Notes: generated from the sequence alone by a model not told the origin. Shown: positions 33,189 through 47,100, numbered from the stretch's first letter. The stretch: DNA of 64,000 bases from Rhea pennata (GCF_028389875.1 NC_084687.1:7104157-7168156); one strand, 5' to 3'. Numbers and translations: made by a program.

Positions 33189-33410
33189 TGTAATGGCATT
33201 GATGTTAGAGGACTGGCTGGTACAATGAATAGACACATCTGAAAACATGACTGGTCTATTACTGATGAACTACACTGACAGACACAGACATTGCTTAAGA
33301 TTGAAGAAGTACTGTCTTTTTAAAAAGCAAGCTATTTCTAGGCAAATGTTTTATATGCATTCCAGTGATGGTGTTGCAAGTTGTCAATAAAAGGAAATGA
33401 ATGATACAGC
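33189..33410 (+). other. DDX20: DDX20 3' untranslated region
   Basis: A short UTR runs from the stop codon to about 20 bases after the first AATAAA. No other element was recognised. Confidence 0.65.
33386..33391 (+). terminator. DDX20: DDX20 polyadenylation signal
   Basis: AATAAA about 200 bases after the stop codon, followed by a GGATGTTCAGTTT downstream stretch at a suitable distance. Confidence 0.7.
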
Positions 33411-35989
33411 TGGATGTTCAGTTTCAATCTTTAAAATGAGGTAAATGAAGATGAAAGGCAGCCAGTTGCATGTAAGAAGTTTTAGTAAAAGAAACTAATC
33501 TCAGTTTTACTTGATTTTTCTTTTCATTTAACTTTCTGGGTTAAAGTGGAATTTGCAGAAGTTGCTGTTTATAGTTTGAGGCCATTCCATTTTCTATGGT
33601 TTCCTTAAACAGCCGGCAATGACTGTATACCATTTAAGTGGCAGACATTCTGCATCTCAATGTATGTATTGCTAATTTAAGTCAAGTTAATTAACACTGT
33701 ATAAGTAACATATAGCTAGGTGTATTGCAAGCTGTGTAGTAGGGGATGGTTTAATTATGTATAAAATGTGCAGTTATCATAATTGGTCTGTCCCTCTGGG
33801 TGCAGCAATATCAGACTTGCCACACTTACAAGAAGGCTTTAATTAGAAATGAAATTGCCTATTAATACTAAAACTAATTAGTATCTTCTGTTTGGGTTGC
33901 ACTGTCTTGAAGCAGGAAAAGGTTGAAGAGTACTGGCTGGCTTTAAGGTATTGACACTGGATTGACTCTTCTCACTGACTTTCAGAATTTATACCCTAAC
34001 TTTAGTATGTTCAGGATCACCGAAGCAGATTTTAGGCTAGTTCCTTTGATTTCTCAAAGTTGACGAGCTGATTCTGCCTTCTATTTTTTAATGGAATTCT
34101 TAGTGAAAACACTGCTTCCTACCTCTATGAGCTGTACTTCCAAGGAGAGCTTTTTATTTAATTTGGTGAGATGGCAAGTTTCAAGGATGCTTGATTGCCC
34201 ACCTTCAGCTACCTTGAAATTAATTTTGAGAAATGTAATAGGTTTTTCACTCAGATAATTTAAATAAATCATTTTCTGTCCAAAACTAAATGTTGTGGTG
34301 GTCTCTGTGAATCCTGTGGTGGCCCTAGTAGTGCTTTTTAGAACTTCTTGTGAAATAGTGGCTCCAAATTTTATAGTACACACTTTGTATTTTCCTCACT
34401 GTATAGGAGGTTTATAAAATTAGTTAGCACAAGAGTAGCATAGAAATTTAGCATAAAATATGCAAGTAGAAACTTTATCCTTCTCTGCTTTGTGGCATTT
34501 TTTTTCCTCACCTTTTTGGTAGGGAAATGGTGTCACCTAGTGGGTGTCAGGCTTTGTTGCAAGTAGTAAAGCAGAAACATAAGCTGTTACGTTCAGCAAT
34601 AACTGTCGATGCTAGAGCTCATGTAATAACCAGATTTTAGTTTCTATTTAGAGAATTTTGAAAGTTTAAAATAATACCTTTTAAAGTGACACTTTCTGTA
34701 ATATGGTTAAATATGAAATCAATTTAACTTGCTTTGCAGTTGAAGCAAGCTGACTATCTGCAGTATAGAATGCAAGACTTCAGCCTAAAAAGAATTTGTA
34801 TGACCAGACTGCCTTTCAAAAGAAAGATGTAAGGGGTGCTTTTTAAATTTAGTAAATAACACTGTAGGAAAACTGTTTTTCTTTCTGACCCTTTTCCCCT
34901 GCCTTTTCCCCCCTTCTTATATCACAGTAAAGTAGTGGAGAGAGGGCTGTCTTATATCTAAAGCTTGAGAAGGCCGGGATGGTATGATTGAGTTTCCAAG
35001 ATGAATTTTGTTGCAACTGTATCATTCAAAAGGAGGTTGTTTTTAAGGAATACACTTAGTGCAGCAATGCATATACCTATAATGTTTTTAGAAATCATAC
35101 TGTTTTCATTAAAGATTGCTTAATTAAAAGTTCTTAATATTTAAATCTAGTGTGAGTAACTTAGGCCAAAACCCAAAATGCTCCAAAAATTCCCCATTTT
35201 TTAATAAAAATACTACAGCATTGTCTTGGTATTTGTGGCACATACTCTGTTTAATCCAGATTGGATACATCAGGTACAGCAGTGGCACAAGACTCAATAC
35301 TGTAAATGATATACAAGTTTCAACATATGCACTACAATTCCAAAAGAAGACAACAGGAAACTCAGTTCTTCTAGAAAGTTGTTCTCAAATGAAGCTACCT
35401 GCAGTTTTATACAGTACATCTTGTATCTGTCCTTTTTGAAGTTTGTAAGCAAAGCCCATTTATAGTACGAAAATAGAAAATAAGATTGAGAGCTTCTTAT
35501 AACATAAAACTCCTAAAGAAAACACCATTGCATTAGAATGCCTTATTATTTATCAAAAATTTCATCATCACACATTTTGTAAGGTATTTCATTGGTCCAA
35601 GGAGCTAGCAGGAGCTCCAGTCATAGTTGCAACAGGACTGAGAAGGGCATTCAATATGATTATTAACTTCTCACCCACACAGCTGTGTGACTTTTATGAC
35701 TAGCACTAGTTAAAATTGTAATTAAAAGAAACACGTGCACACATATACACAAAAGTAACAGACTTGACTGAAAACAAAAATTGAGAAGGAATTTTCACAA
35801 ACTCTTTGTCATCTGGTCTTTTGATTGATCCACCCACAATCTTTCTGGTACAGTTTTTGCTTTCTCAGTGTAAGTAGTAGTACTTCTCTACTACACTTTC
35901 TTTGAGGTTCTCTAGAGTATTTTGTAAGTGTTAATTCATTAAACTTCCTTATGGAAAAGGAAAGGTATTAAATTATGTATAATTTGTAT

Positions 35990-36075
35990 AACTGGCAAAG
36001 AGAGGTGAAATGACTTCTTTGAGGTCACTTAGTGATTCATCAAGACAATCAGCAACAGAATACAGGTTCATGATA
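35990..36075 (+). repeat. MIR/CORE-SINE-like remnant
   Basis: GCAAAGAGAGGTGAAATGAC, then TTTGAGGTCACTTAGTGA, then GCAACAGAATACAGGTTCATG, match in order the MIR landmarks gagaggttaagtgac, aaggtcacacagc and the gattcgaacccaggt region. Confidence 0.6.
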
Positions 36076-36984
36076 CTAATTTTTCTAGCTGTAGTCAGTC
36101 TGCACACTGTCTTGAGATTAATTCTGAAGTTTTAGAAAGATAGAAGATAGAACTATTACAAAAGGCATTTATGACATTGTTAAATATGAAGCCTAAAAAT
36201 TTGAGTTCTGAAATCATATTTAGTGCAGTTAATCAAAGTGTTGGAGAAAAATAAGTAGTTTTTGAATCAATTAAGATGTATTTGACTAAGTTGTAGAGAA
36301 AAAGTATATTACTCACTGAACTCTAAATGCAGAATAAAATCTTCAATTCAAAGCTGTGGCGTTTTGAGGCATGTTCTTAAGCAATCCATGAACGCTGACT
36401 TGTAACTGGTACAGTCCAGCATGGATAATATATTGAAACAGGATCAAAGGGATGTTGCAGTTTTTAATGTATTGAATCTGCTTTATAGTATCTGTAAGAT
36501 ACAACACGTTTATACTCTGTACTTGCAAAAGCAAAATATTTGAAAACACTGCTTCCCTTAGCCGGTATTAACTTGACTTTCATGCATACTCCTAAAGTTA
36601 TCTAAATTAAAATGGTAAATGCTGTTTTGCAGCACTGATGTGTTATCAACTATTTCAGATTAAACAAGTATCATTAATTCAAATTTAGTACATCTGAGAG
36701 CTGTAAAAAAGCATATGATTTTTTAATATTTCCTTTTGAATTATAGATTCACTTTTATTCCATACTAAAGCCCTTTATGTTACTTAGTTTGCCATTTTTC
36801 CAGTTCACTTTTACAGTGATAATTATTTGACATACAGGAGTACTCTCTGGTATAAGGATATGCTGTAGAATGTTTTATATTCTAATGTTTGTAGGCAGCT
36901 GACTTGCCATGTGGGAAGGAGAATAATTTAACATGATGCAAGAGAGTATAATGACAATAGGGGAAGGAAAATAAGGAAAGAATT

Positions 36985-37110
36985 ACAGCAGAGCATCAGG
37001 GGAAAACTCCTTGACATGAAGTTTTATTAGTCTGGAATAAGCTTTTAAGGGAAGCAGTGGGAGTCTTCTCCCTGGAGAATTTTAAATCTGATCTTTTTAA
37101 TGGAGAAAAC
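36985..37110 (+). mobile_element. Degraded CR1/L3-type LINE 3' fragment
   Basis: The landmarks run in CR1 order: GGAAAACTCCTTGACATGAAG, then TTAGTCTGGAATAAGCTTTT, then AAGGGAAGCAGTGGGAGTCT, then CCCTGGAGAATTTTAAATCTG. They correspond to the CR1 3' segment with 'ctggaataggctcccaaggg', 'aggtggtggagtctcc' and 'ccctggaggttttcaa'. The terminal part is missing. Confidence 0.6.
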
Positions 37111-38249
37111 AAACTACAAAATGTTGTGAGGAATTAGGGGGAAGAGGAAGGCTTTTGAAATGAATTGTTATACACAACTGACTTTTTTGAGTAGTCTTAC
37201 TAATCAGGTTACTTTGCACTATCTGCGTTTCAGAAACTTATCAGGAGCAGAACCTACCTATGTTTCTGCATGCTTCTCCTCCTGGATGCAGCTCACATCT
37301 GAAGAAGCCCCCTTCCATACACATCGGGTATGACTGAAGCTGCAGGGGTACCTGCTGTTTTTTGTGTCCATAACAGTGCAGGTACCATCTTGGGCATGCA
37401 TAGCAATTGGGAAACGGAAGGGACATTGGCAGGACAGGGCGATACTGAGGACCATTGGAGGAAATGGTCCTAGTCCTTCAATGAAAGCTCTGGTCTAGGA
37501 ATTTTTAGGATTGATTTGGTCTTCTCTCAGTAATGGTTTGTAAGTTGCTATTTAAAGCAACTGTGCTGTTTAATAGAGCTAATTGCCTCCCTTTGCTGCA
37601 GGAGTAAGCAGCTGTAGTGCATGCTTTTCTCTGCAAATGCTGTCTCTCCCTGCCTAGAGTTCATTTGAAGAATGGTATATTATTTCCTACCAACCACTGA
37701 TAGGATGTGGATAGATTCTTGTCTTTGCTATTTGAATGAATGTGCAGAGCTTTTGTAATAAGGATGTTGTTACATTGGGCAATCTGGGGAGGTTTAATAC
37801 AAGCGTATGTTCAACTGTTTTCAGAAATGTTACTCAGTCTACTTCAAATCAGTGTTTAAAGGGAGCTAATGTCTCCATTAAAAATATTTCTAGCCTTATT
37901 TCTCTAGGCTTAGACTTCCTTAATTTTATCTGTCTTTATCCTTTGAAAGTCTGTGCTGAGCTAGTGACGGTATGGGGCAGCACTTGCTAAGTTAATGGTA
38001 GAAGAGGCAAGCTACGTATTTTTGAACAAGGGTAACAATGATTCCTCTTCTTTGGGACAAAACAAAGACCAGAGCTGCCCTGACAATCTGAGTGCAGGCA
38101 GCCAGCCAGAAGCATTAAGGATTGGCTGTTCTCCTTATTTATGTTTTTGTCTCTTAAAAATGTTGATTTTTTTTTCAGGAAGTGTTTTGATTGATAGTAA
38201 TAAAATGCACTAAATATGCTTAAGATAGGCTGCCATGATTGATATTTGT

Positions 38250-38365
38250 AGATAGACATGGGCACAGAGAAATCAAGTGGCTTGTTTACCACTCCACAGT
38301 AAATCAGGAAGAAGAAAGGCAGCACGGAGATTCTGTGCCGAGTCTCTGGCTCTTTGTAATCATTT
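38250..38365 (+). repeat. MIR/CORE-SINE-like remnant
   Basis: GGCACAGAGAAATCAAGTGG, then CTTGTTTACCACTCCACAGT, then GGCAGCACGGAGATTCTGTG, follow the MIR order (ggcacagagaggttaagtga, cttgcccaaggtcacacag, ggcagagccgggattcgaa). Confidence 0.65.
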
Positions 38366-39094
38366 AATCCTGTGCATTGGAAGGAGCATAGTAGTATACC
38401 AGCATGTTAGCATTTACCCCTCGTTCTATGCTAGTATGAAGGAGGGAGGAAGGTGGTGGAGAACAAGGCCTCTGATCTATAAGGCTGAGGGTGTTCAAAT
38501 GGGCAGCAGATATCATGGCAAGTAATGAAGTTAAATAAAGCAAAGGAAAGACTAAATTAAACACCAAGGAAAACTCAATAATGTCAAGATTAACTGCAGA
38601 ATAATTTCCTACAGGAAGCAGCAAAGGCAGAGTATTTTAGTCATTTAAAATAGGACTAAACATAGTTTTGGGTAACATAGTATAGCATTGCAATAAATGA
38701 CTGTAAGCTGGTGCAGCTATCGAAGGCTTAGCCTAGCCCTAATATTCCTAGAATGTTGTAGGTTTCTAAGGAGGCTATTGAGTTAATACATCAGCATTTG
38801 AGTCCATTTTATAGACTACTAGGTTAGGAATGCTAACAAAGCGTATTGCTAGCTCATATGTTTAAATCAGCATGTGCATCTATTTATCTATACATGTAGG
38901 TGTGTGTGTTTATATGTGTAAGTGTGTATATAAATATTGCATCAGGATAGATTATAAAAGCTGTAAAAAAAGAAAAAAGAAAATTAATCTTGCTGAATCA
39001 GGCTCAAACAAGCTTTGAGTAATTCTGTTAATTGTACAGCATTGGTAAATCAGTGTTCAGAAAAGGGACACTTGAAATATTTCCTTGTTATCTA

Positions 39095-39203
39095 TTCCAT
39101 TGCAAGCTCCTGGAGGCAAGGTTCATGGCTTTTCATGGGAGTGTATAGGGCTTAGCACAGCATGAGCTTGAACTGGCGTTTGTGCATGACCACAGTAATT
39201 AGC
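39095..39203 (+). repeat. Unnamed ancient repeat, copy A
   Basis: TTGCAAGCTCCTGGAGGCAAG, then TGTATAGGGCTTAGCACAGC, then TGACCACAGTAAT. The pattern 'gtaagctc..tggggcaggg...tgtacagcgcctagcacaatgggg' is one I recognise as dispersed in reptile genomes; I do not assign a family name. Two other copies lie in this window. Confidence 0.5.
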
Positions 39204-40928
39204 CAGTGTGTGATATGAGAGAGGCTCAGGAAGCAAGAGGTGGGTAACTTTGTTCATCGCTCTATGCCAGTCATGGATTGCACCTATAATGAGAAAGGAA
39301 CTTGAGAAAAGGCAGAACAGAAGAAAAAGATAATTTTTCTTAGCGGGAAAAAATCAGTTGTTTCAGGAACTTGTATTTCCTTACAATATATTGTTCCTAG
39401 AAAGATTTCAGAAAGAGTCATTAGGACTAACCACATCCTTGTTAAAAAATATTAGCTTTCTGGCAGTACGGTGTTACTTACTGGTTACTGTAAGCATGCG
39501 ACTTTTCCCAAAATAAATGTGTAGAATTGCAAAAAGAAAATGCTGTCTGTACCACACCTTATCAAATGTTTTCCAATCTCCAGTACTGCTCCTTCTTCTC
39601 AGGAGGATGCACACTGTAGATCCTGTGCTAGAACTGGAGAACTAAAATTACTAACCTAGTCTACCCCCAAAAATCAGTGCAACCCAGAAGCCATTGATGA
39701 GACAACGGGAGCTCCAAGACTGTGAAAATGCCAAATACTTCCCTGTCCATGCAAGGTATTTGGCTCTGGGATTGATTATTACCAAGTATAGATCCAGACA
39801 TTATTTGGCTACTATTTACAATGGGTTGTATGTCCAGTGCTAGCAAAGAAATTCATATATAGAAAACAAAAGCAAAAGGCATGGGCATACATTACAGGGA
39901 ACATCTGTCAGACTTACGAATGCTTGATGCAGCTGAGTTCAGTGCTTTCTCGTTCTTTATCATTTTTGTGTACGGTATTAAAAAAGAATCCTACTTTTTC
40001 TTTTCCTTTTTAAAAATACAGAACTGATAATCTAGTCACAGTCTTACAAGTAAGTGATAACAAAAATAGAAAGCAGATATCCATGTGGGACTAAAACTCT
40101 AATAAAGCCTGTCTTTTTTCTACAAATATGTTTTCACAGACAATAATTAGCAGACAAACACACTGTTTGCAATTGCACTGTATTGACTTAAAAGGCGGAT
40201 ACAAAACTGTCTAAATAAAGAATGCCATCCAAGGTGAAATAGTTGTGTGTGTGCGCGTGTACATGTATGTGCTGACGCATGCTTGCGTTTTCCTATTGTG
40301 CACCCAATCATGAAAACATGCTCTGTTTTTTGTAATTTAGTGTTGCTCTGATGTGGTTCTGTTGCACACTCGCACGCACACACACAGGGGAATGGAAACA
40401 TTTCAGTGACAGGTGGCTTCTTTGTCTAAATCTTTTCCTATAAAAGAAAAAAAATGTGAAATTTTGGTTGATTTAAAGGTTCTGCTCCATGAAGAAAAAA
40501 ATTTCACAAAATCCATTGTTTTTTTCACCTTTTTCAGTCATTTCCTCATGAATAAATATTATCCATTAAAAACCTTTAAAAAGGTGCTGCGATACACAGT
40601 GTTATATTTCTGTTTTCTTATTGACTCTCTTGTTGCCATGATGGTTCTTTCTCTCCAGCCTCCACAGGCGATTTCTGCTCTGTGCTGTGGCACAACACTC
40701 TCTCCGTGCAGGTTTTTCCTTTAACCAGCCTCTTCCTCCTCCTAATCCTTCCTCAGTCCACAGCATGAATGCGAGTCTGAAGAAGCTGCCTTGTTAGGTC
40801 TCCATTGCAAATCCAATGATAAAATGTCAGGTTGGTCCATCCAGGCACAATTTGCAGCAAAAAAGGAAGTGGAGGTGTGGAGGGAGAGGAGCACTGGTCT
40901 TCCAGCCTCTTTCTGTGCGTGAGACATC

Positions 40929-41133
40929 TTACAAGGCAGAGACCTTGACTATGTTGCTTGTGGTAGTGGTAGAAATGTTCGTGGAGTGGCCAGGACTGCT
41001 GGGTGGAGGCCTACTCTCGCCTTCTGGTGTTAGTGCCGGCGGTGTGGGGATGCTGATGATGGCTGTTGTTATCTGCGCAGTTTTGCAGTTCGGTCGCAGC
41101 CCATCATCTGACTTCATATTGAGACTGGAACGA
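40929..41133 (-). CDS. KCND3: KCND3 last coding exon
   Basis: Begins in phase 2 after TTTGTTTTCTAG and completes a serine codon, then [17 protein letters not shown]. The Pro-rich segment [19 protein letters not shown] and the terminal VKVSAL with stop TAA at 40929-40931 are diagnostic of Kv4.3. A Thr-rich insert (STTTTSN) replaces the human PSIASN. Confidence 0.96.
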
Positions 41134-44100
41134 CTAGAAAACAAATTTAGTTTTTTTTCTTTTTTTTTTTTTTTTTTGATGACAATAGGAAGGATAGGAA
41201 TGGTAGTTGCTCTTCAGCAATATCTTATTCCTCTGAAACAGGGGCACTGAAATATTACAGAAGAATCCACTTAATCACTTCCCCCAGTACCTGCTAAGCA
41301 TCCTTAATTTCTGCCTACTTTAACCTTTTTTAATATCCCTCAGGTTAGGATACAGCCTTCCACAGGGTAAATTACTTCACATTTTCTATTTCATTCTTGC
41401 ATAAATCTGGTATAATTAAGAGGACACTTAAATATCCTGTACTGTGTACTATATCTTTTCAGCACACAGGTAAGTCTTCCTGAGAAAAAAATCTCCCCTT
41501 CCTTGCAGTTTGAATGCCTCTCTTTTTTTTCATTATCCCTTGATCTCTGTTGTTGTTTCATCTCCTTGCAGTAGTCAGGGGTCTAGCAGCTGGTAGCACT
41601 TTTTAGATCTGCATCAATTGCATCCTATAATTAATTACAGAGGGAAAATGATAGGTTGATTTCTGTGCATCTGCATAGCTGCAGGAGTTTGCTATTACCA
41701 GCCCAACATGTTCATTTTAAACGTGAGGCCTGTTCTTTTAAAATGTAAAGCTCCCATTTGAAAAGCTATTCCTGTGGTTATCTCAGAGTGACTCACCAAG
41801 AGGATTTTTCTTAATCTCCCAAGTTTCCCAGGGACTCTATGGGACCCATTCTATTTCCCTGGTTATCTCGGTCACAAGTCGAGTCCTCATGGGCAAAATC
41901 TTACGTACTAGGTGGTTCTGCCAGTGTTAGCCAGTTCACCCAGTGAGTTGCATTCCCCCTAAAAAAGTTCCCCCGGTTGTGTTCCACATGAAAAGTAACT
42001 TACAAGCCTTTTCTTTTGCCAGTGGTTTGGGGCTGTTACAATAAACATCCTCTTGTGTTGGCAGACTCAGTAGAAAGACCTAAGGTAGAGTTTCCAAAAG
42101 TCTGGGAAGCTGCCTCCTGCTTCAATAAAATTACCAAATCTCAGCATCTCTTGCCCTTCTGCAATCTCTCAAAGCATTATCACAGACCAGCTCCAAATGA
42201 GTGGTTGTTCAGAGTAGATGGTGCAGGTCCTTATAATATATTATCTCTCTGTTCTTACACAATTTGGTAAGCAAGTGAAATAACTAAGTGTTGACAGATG
42301 AAATACCATAGCTGACATCTGATTTAGCACCCCAGAAATAGAATAATTCACATTCCCCTGAATTATTGTTTCAGGTGCTGGTTTAAACTTCTGTCATCTT
42401 GAAACCACATACCCACAGACTTATTTTGTGCTTATTCATTCAAGATTTGTCCTCTGAAATGCCCTTCTGACTTTACCCTGGCACAGATTAGTCCTGTGCT
42501 GCCCTAGGAGCAGTTTTGTTTCAGTTTCCATAGCCTTTTGATAAGAGTGGGGAGGAGAGGAATGCTAGTTTCAGAAACAGCACACTGCACAAGAAGCTTA
42601 ATGGGCTGAAGGGAATTTAGAAAGTCATTTAATACTTGCAAGCAAGATACGGTGAGGAAATGATTTTTCAGCAAGTTATATATAAAATGACACACTCAAT
42701 TTAAAAATTGTCTATCGAAAGAGATATTTCTTCACCTATGGAACTAATGGCTCTTTATGTGAGAGCTAGTGAGACACCATTGTGAAATTCCTCTTTATTT
42801 GTTTCCTAGTGATGCTTGTTGCGTACAGTTGTAATTCAGACTTTTGGACAATGAAAAACAGTAAAATGAGTTTCCCTGGTCAGCATTTATAGTGCTGTAC
42901 TGGCTTTTGCATGTAGACACTGGTGAACTAATCTGCTTTATCTCTGTCTGCCTGGACCCAGTAAGGACTTGAAAGTATTGGGCTACCTGGGAGGTGCATG
43001 GTCTGGATAGTAGAGTGACCCTGTGCAACTTTGGTGACTGGCTTACAGCTGGGAACTGTTGGCTCCTGCCTGTGCCATTAAGAGCTTCACAGGCAGATTT
43101 CAGCTAGAATTTATTCTTCTAGGTCCAATCTCATCAGAGAAGAGCTGCACTAGAGTCTAGCTTTGATCTAGTTCTCCCCCAGCCAGCAGTCACTTTTCTT
43201 GGGATCCTATTAGAAGGAGAGAGAAAGACATAGATACTCCTAGCTCTAGATCCCTCTTTCTGGCTGGAGAATATGCCTGAAAGAAATTGCACCAAATTTC
43301 TTTCAATTGGATAATGCACTTCAGGAGTTTGCATGCAGTAGTTAGCAGCAAGAGCCTACTTACTGTACCTTGTTGTGAGGGAGGGCTGCTCACTGCACTG
43401 AATGTGGATAGTGCTGAGCTCCTGCATACTCCGGAGGCGAGTGGCTGGCACACTGGAGTTGGGGAGGTGAGTGGTCTTCTTGTTACGGCGAGAACAGCAG
43501 GAGGTGGTCAAACCATGGTGACTTGACAAGGAGGGACTTCGAGAGGATGGGTAGTTTTGCATTGAACTCTCCATGCAATTTTGCTCAAACAGCTGCTCGT
43601 CTATGAACTCATGATTCTGACAGGAAAAAGAGCAATGCCATTACTCTCCGTGGCAACCCAACAGTAGTTTATTTTCAATATTGTATTTTACTAGTCTGGT
43701 GGGATGTGTCAGCCCCTTGTCTGTGTAAGATGCTCTCTGCCCCTGCACCTGAAAATGTTTGCACTAGGCAGATTTCAAGAAGGAAATGCAAACAAGAGCA
43801 GAGAAAGAGATGACTTTGCCCTTGCACTCACTATAACCAAGAGAATGTTTTGCTGTCCTGAATCAATATGGGAATAAGAGAAGCTGTTGCAGTGACAGAA
43901 GCATGATAATCTGTCAGTACTGCATTGCTTACACAGTCTGAGATGGTTAATATATTGTGTCTGATTTTCCTTTCACACATGTCTGGATCCTGGAAGCGGC
44001 TTCAAAGAGTCTGTGATTCCACATGGCTATTAAACCCCACAGGAAAGGAGATTCAGGCTCCTTTTTCTTTGTCCTTGGGGACAGGATTGTATTATATCTG

Positions 44101-47100
44101 GAGAATTGTCTTGCCAGATTATTTTTTTACAGGATGTTAGTTGTATTTGCTGTTGGGTGCAAAGCATACGTGGAATAGGCTGGGTGCTGCAATTAGCTGG
44201 TAGAAATAAACTTGGCAGCTGATAGTGGGAAATGACAGGGGAAGGAAATTCAGAGAACTGAATCTTTAAAGCATGTCTGTGCTAAAGAAACAAAATGTCC
44301 TGAAAGGAAGACCTCTTATGCACATGTATGAACACCCAAATAGTCCTAATGGACATACTTCATCTGGGCCCTGTCAGCATCAGAAAGGATGGGAAACAAA
44401 AACAACCAGGGTGAAGGCAGCCACTGATTTTCATTGGAACAACTAACAACTCTTACAGTGAACAAAGGCACTGGGTAGCAAAAAAGAACCACGAGCACAA
44501 ACTCCCGAGGACAAGACCAGGAACGAGAAAGGAAGCAAGCACTCCAGACACGTCACAGAGATCACAGAAGAACAGATTGAATTAAAAAGGAAATACCTTG
44601 ATGGTGGAAGTTCGTACAGATAACAGGGGATCATCCACAAGATAGGACAATCCCTACGGGACAACATGCCAACAAAAGATAAAAACACATTTGATTTTCC
44701 ATTCCGGCATTCAAAAATTTAGTCCCAGCATTGCATTTTTTTGTCTCAGCATTGCAGCTGTATTGCTCAAGTTTGAATGGGCAACTGGACCTTCTCTTTA
44801 CCAAACCTTGCTTGAATCAGACCTCTTTGTTCCTTCATTCTTACATTTAAGCTTCCTAATGTTCTTTTAATAAGACAAGACTTGTGACAATTTTATTACT
44901 TTGATCTTTTGAGAGCCAGAATGCAAAGGAAAACAAAGTTTGAGCTGCTGATTCATAAGTAAACAAATCGGAATTTTATTGTCAATGGATCACCAATGGA
45001 TATGGTTTCTGATCATACTCTGGAAACATAGAAGAAAGGTTTGGACTGAAGGATTGGATTAAGTGCACATAGCAGTGGGAGAAAATATAGCACATGAATG
45101 TCCATACTCAATCTGGAAGGAGTGCAGAAACTTCTTTTGTTTGTACAAACTCCATGTGTTGTGTTAATACGACAAAGTACTGGGAGTACCTCTGGGTCAC
45201 TTTGTCTTCTGACGCACCAGATTTGTGAGCCATTCACAGCCATTTGATTGTAAGACTTTATTCTAGTGACAATTGCAGATACCATGAAAATAAATACTGT
45301 ATTTTCAGAATCCTTCTGCAGAGTTGAAGGAAAGGTGAATTGCCCATTGAAACAAGTTTGCAACTGTGGTACATTCCTCATTGCATTCCACCTGCAACTT
45401 TGTATCATCACAAAAATGACTCTGCAGTGTTTAAAAATTCTTGTACTATGATTTAATGTTTTGAGGGGAGAGGTGTTGCATAGTATTTTAATAGATTATG
45501 TGCATTGGAAAGAATTTCCACACAAGCTGATTGAACTATTTTGACTGATAATTTCAGAAATCCAAACTTGCTACATGGTTCGATGCAACATAATCATAAT
45601 AACAGGCTGAAAAATGGAGGGAAAATGCATTAAATATTGTGCAGATTTGCCCTCTAGGTTTTCATCAAAATTCAAAGTATCATTACTATTGCCATTCTTT
45701 ACAGAAAAAAAATAACATTTGGAACATTTTCAACCACTGAGACTCACCTTTTGAGTAGCTTTGGGTGCTGGAGGCAGTCTAGACTTATTTGTGTGGTAGG
45801 CTAATATATCCACAAATTGAGGATATGATATGGCTGCTTTACTTCCGGCACCCAAACTGGCTCATTAATGATGGAGCGACTCATGCAGCTCACAATGCAA
45901 AATAAAGTTTACAAATGGAAGTATTATTTGTGAAATACAGGTCATAATAGTGAAGCTTTTAAGCATGAAGTTCTAAACCAACGAGTCAGATTGTGAAATG
46001 TCTGCTTGTTATGTAACATCCAATATGACTAGAAACAAAGGCAAGATGAGTCTTATAAAATAAACTCAGTAGTTATTGATACAGGAAGAATCAGTTCACT
46101 GTCCTTGGAATGATGACCTTCATCGTTCATTGCCATAAACCAGCTGTACTCAGCAGGTCACTGCGATTAACAAGTCGTCATCTTCCAGTGCATTGCTGAT
46201 GCCTAAATGGTGTTATTCCAGCATAAACTGAACTATGAAGTGGAGGCAATTTATCTTAAAAGAAAGCTCTTGCAAGTCAGAAATCAGAAGTACATGTGAT
46301 GATGGATGCAGATAGAAAAAGGCATGAATATTTCAAGTGTTAACCTCTCGTCATTCTTTCTAGAATGAACTATGATATAAATAATATGCTCCATGGTATA
46401 GATCATGTTCCCCTACTGCAAAACCTTTTATAGAAACCTAGAAGTAAAACATATTCATGAGATAAATATCTGAACATTTCCAAGAGATTTCTGCATAGAG
46501 AATCACTTAATAATGGAAAATAAAACTCTTCCTCCAACACCTTGCTTAGAATAAACAGAAAAATCATTGCAGCAGAAACTGCTTGACTGGCTTTGAGATA
46601 AATTACCTGCTCTTGTAACGAGAACTGCAGTGACAAAATATATATGCAAGCTTTAAATCTATTAAGAGAGTTCATCTGCTCTGTTCCTTATGAAAGGCTA
46701 AAGGTTATTTTTGCCAGCTGATTTGCTTTAGATTCTAGGTTGTAATTTGGAGTCACTGACGTCAACTTCCTCCTTTAAGACAGCAGAACTGTCCATTGTT
46801 ATTAATTGGCATAAGCAACAAATGTATGATGTCTGACTGACAACACAAGACAAATGCAACTTAGCTCTTTTTCAGAAGCTTAGGAGAAATTAAATTTAGC
46901 ATACATATTGTTTATAGAATCTCCCTATCTCCTTGCCTGCTGACATCTTATTTGCATTCAGGTGAACTGAGTGATCTGTTACTGACTTTGTACTGGTTAG
47001 ATGACTGTGGAGCAGCAGACAATCATATCCTTTATCCCTTTTCATGGTGATTCTTTTTTTAAAAAAGAAGTCTTAATAAAATGAAAGTGTGTTTGTCCCA

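Larger units (their letters stand above)
33411..40928. other. Convergent gap between DDX20 and KCND3, including the KCND3 3' UTR
   Basis: No coding exon was recognised. The right part must hold the KCND3 3' UTR (minus strand). Its end is not clear; minus-strand AATAAA occurs at 37023-37028 and 36754-36759, about 4 kb from the stop, but without a strong downstream element. The region contains two MIR-like SINE remnants, one degraded CR1-like 3' fragment, one copy of an unnamed ancient repeat, and GT/CA-rich tracts near 38890-38930, 40240-40275 and 40365-40387. Confidence 0.6.

Noticed and set aside
45013-45411. A 132-codon minus-strand frame in a KCND3 intron
   Set aside because: No known domain, no flanking splice sites of consistent phase, and no resemblance to KCND3.
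45748-45861. A possible extra KCND3 exon (38 open codons ending CAAAAG|GTGAGT, minus strand)
   Set aside because: The donor is good, but no AG upstream is preceded by a pyrimidine tract, and none gives the phase 0 entry required by the neighbouring exons. Entry at the best-placed AG runs into a stop.
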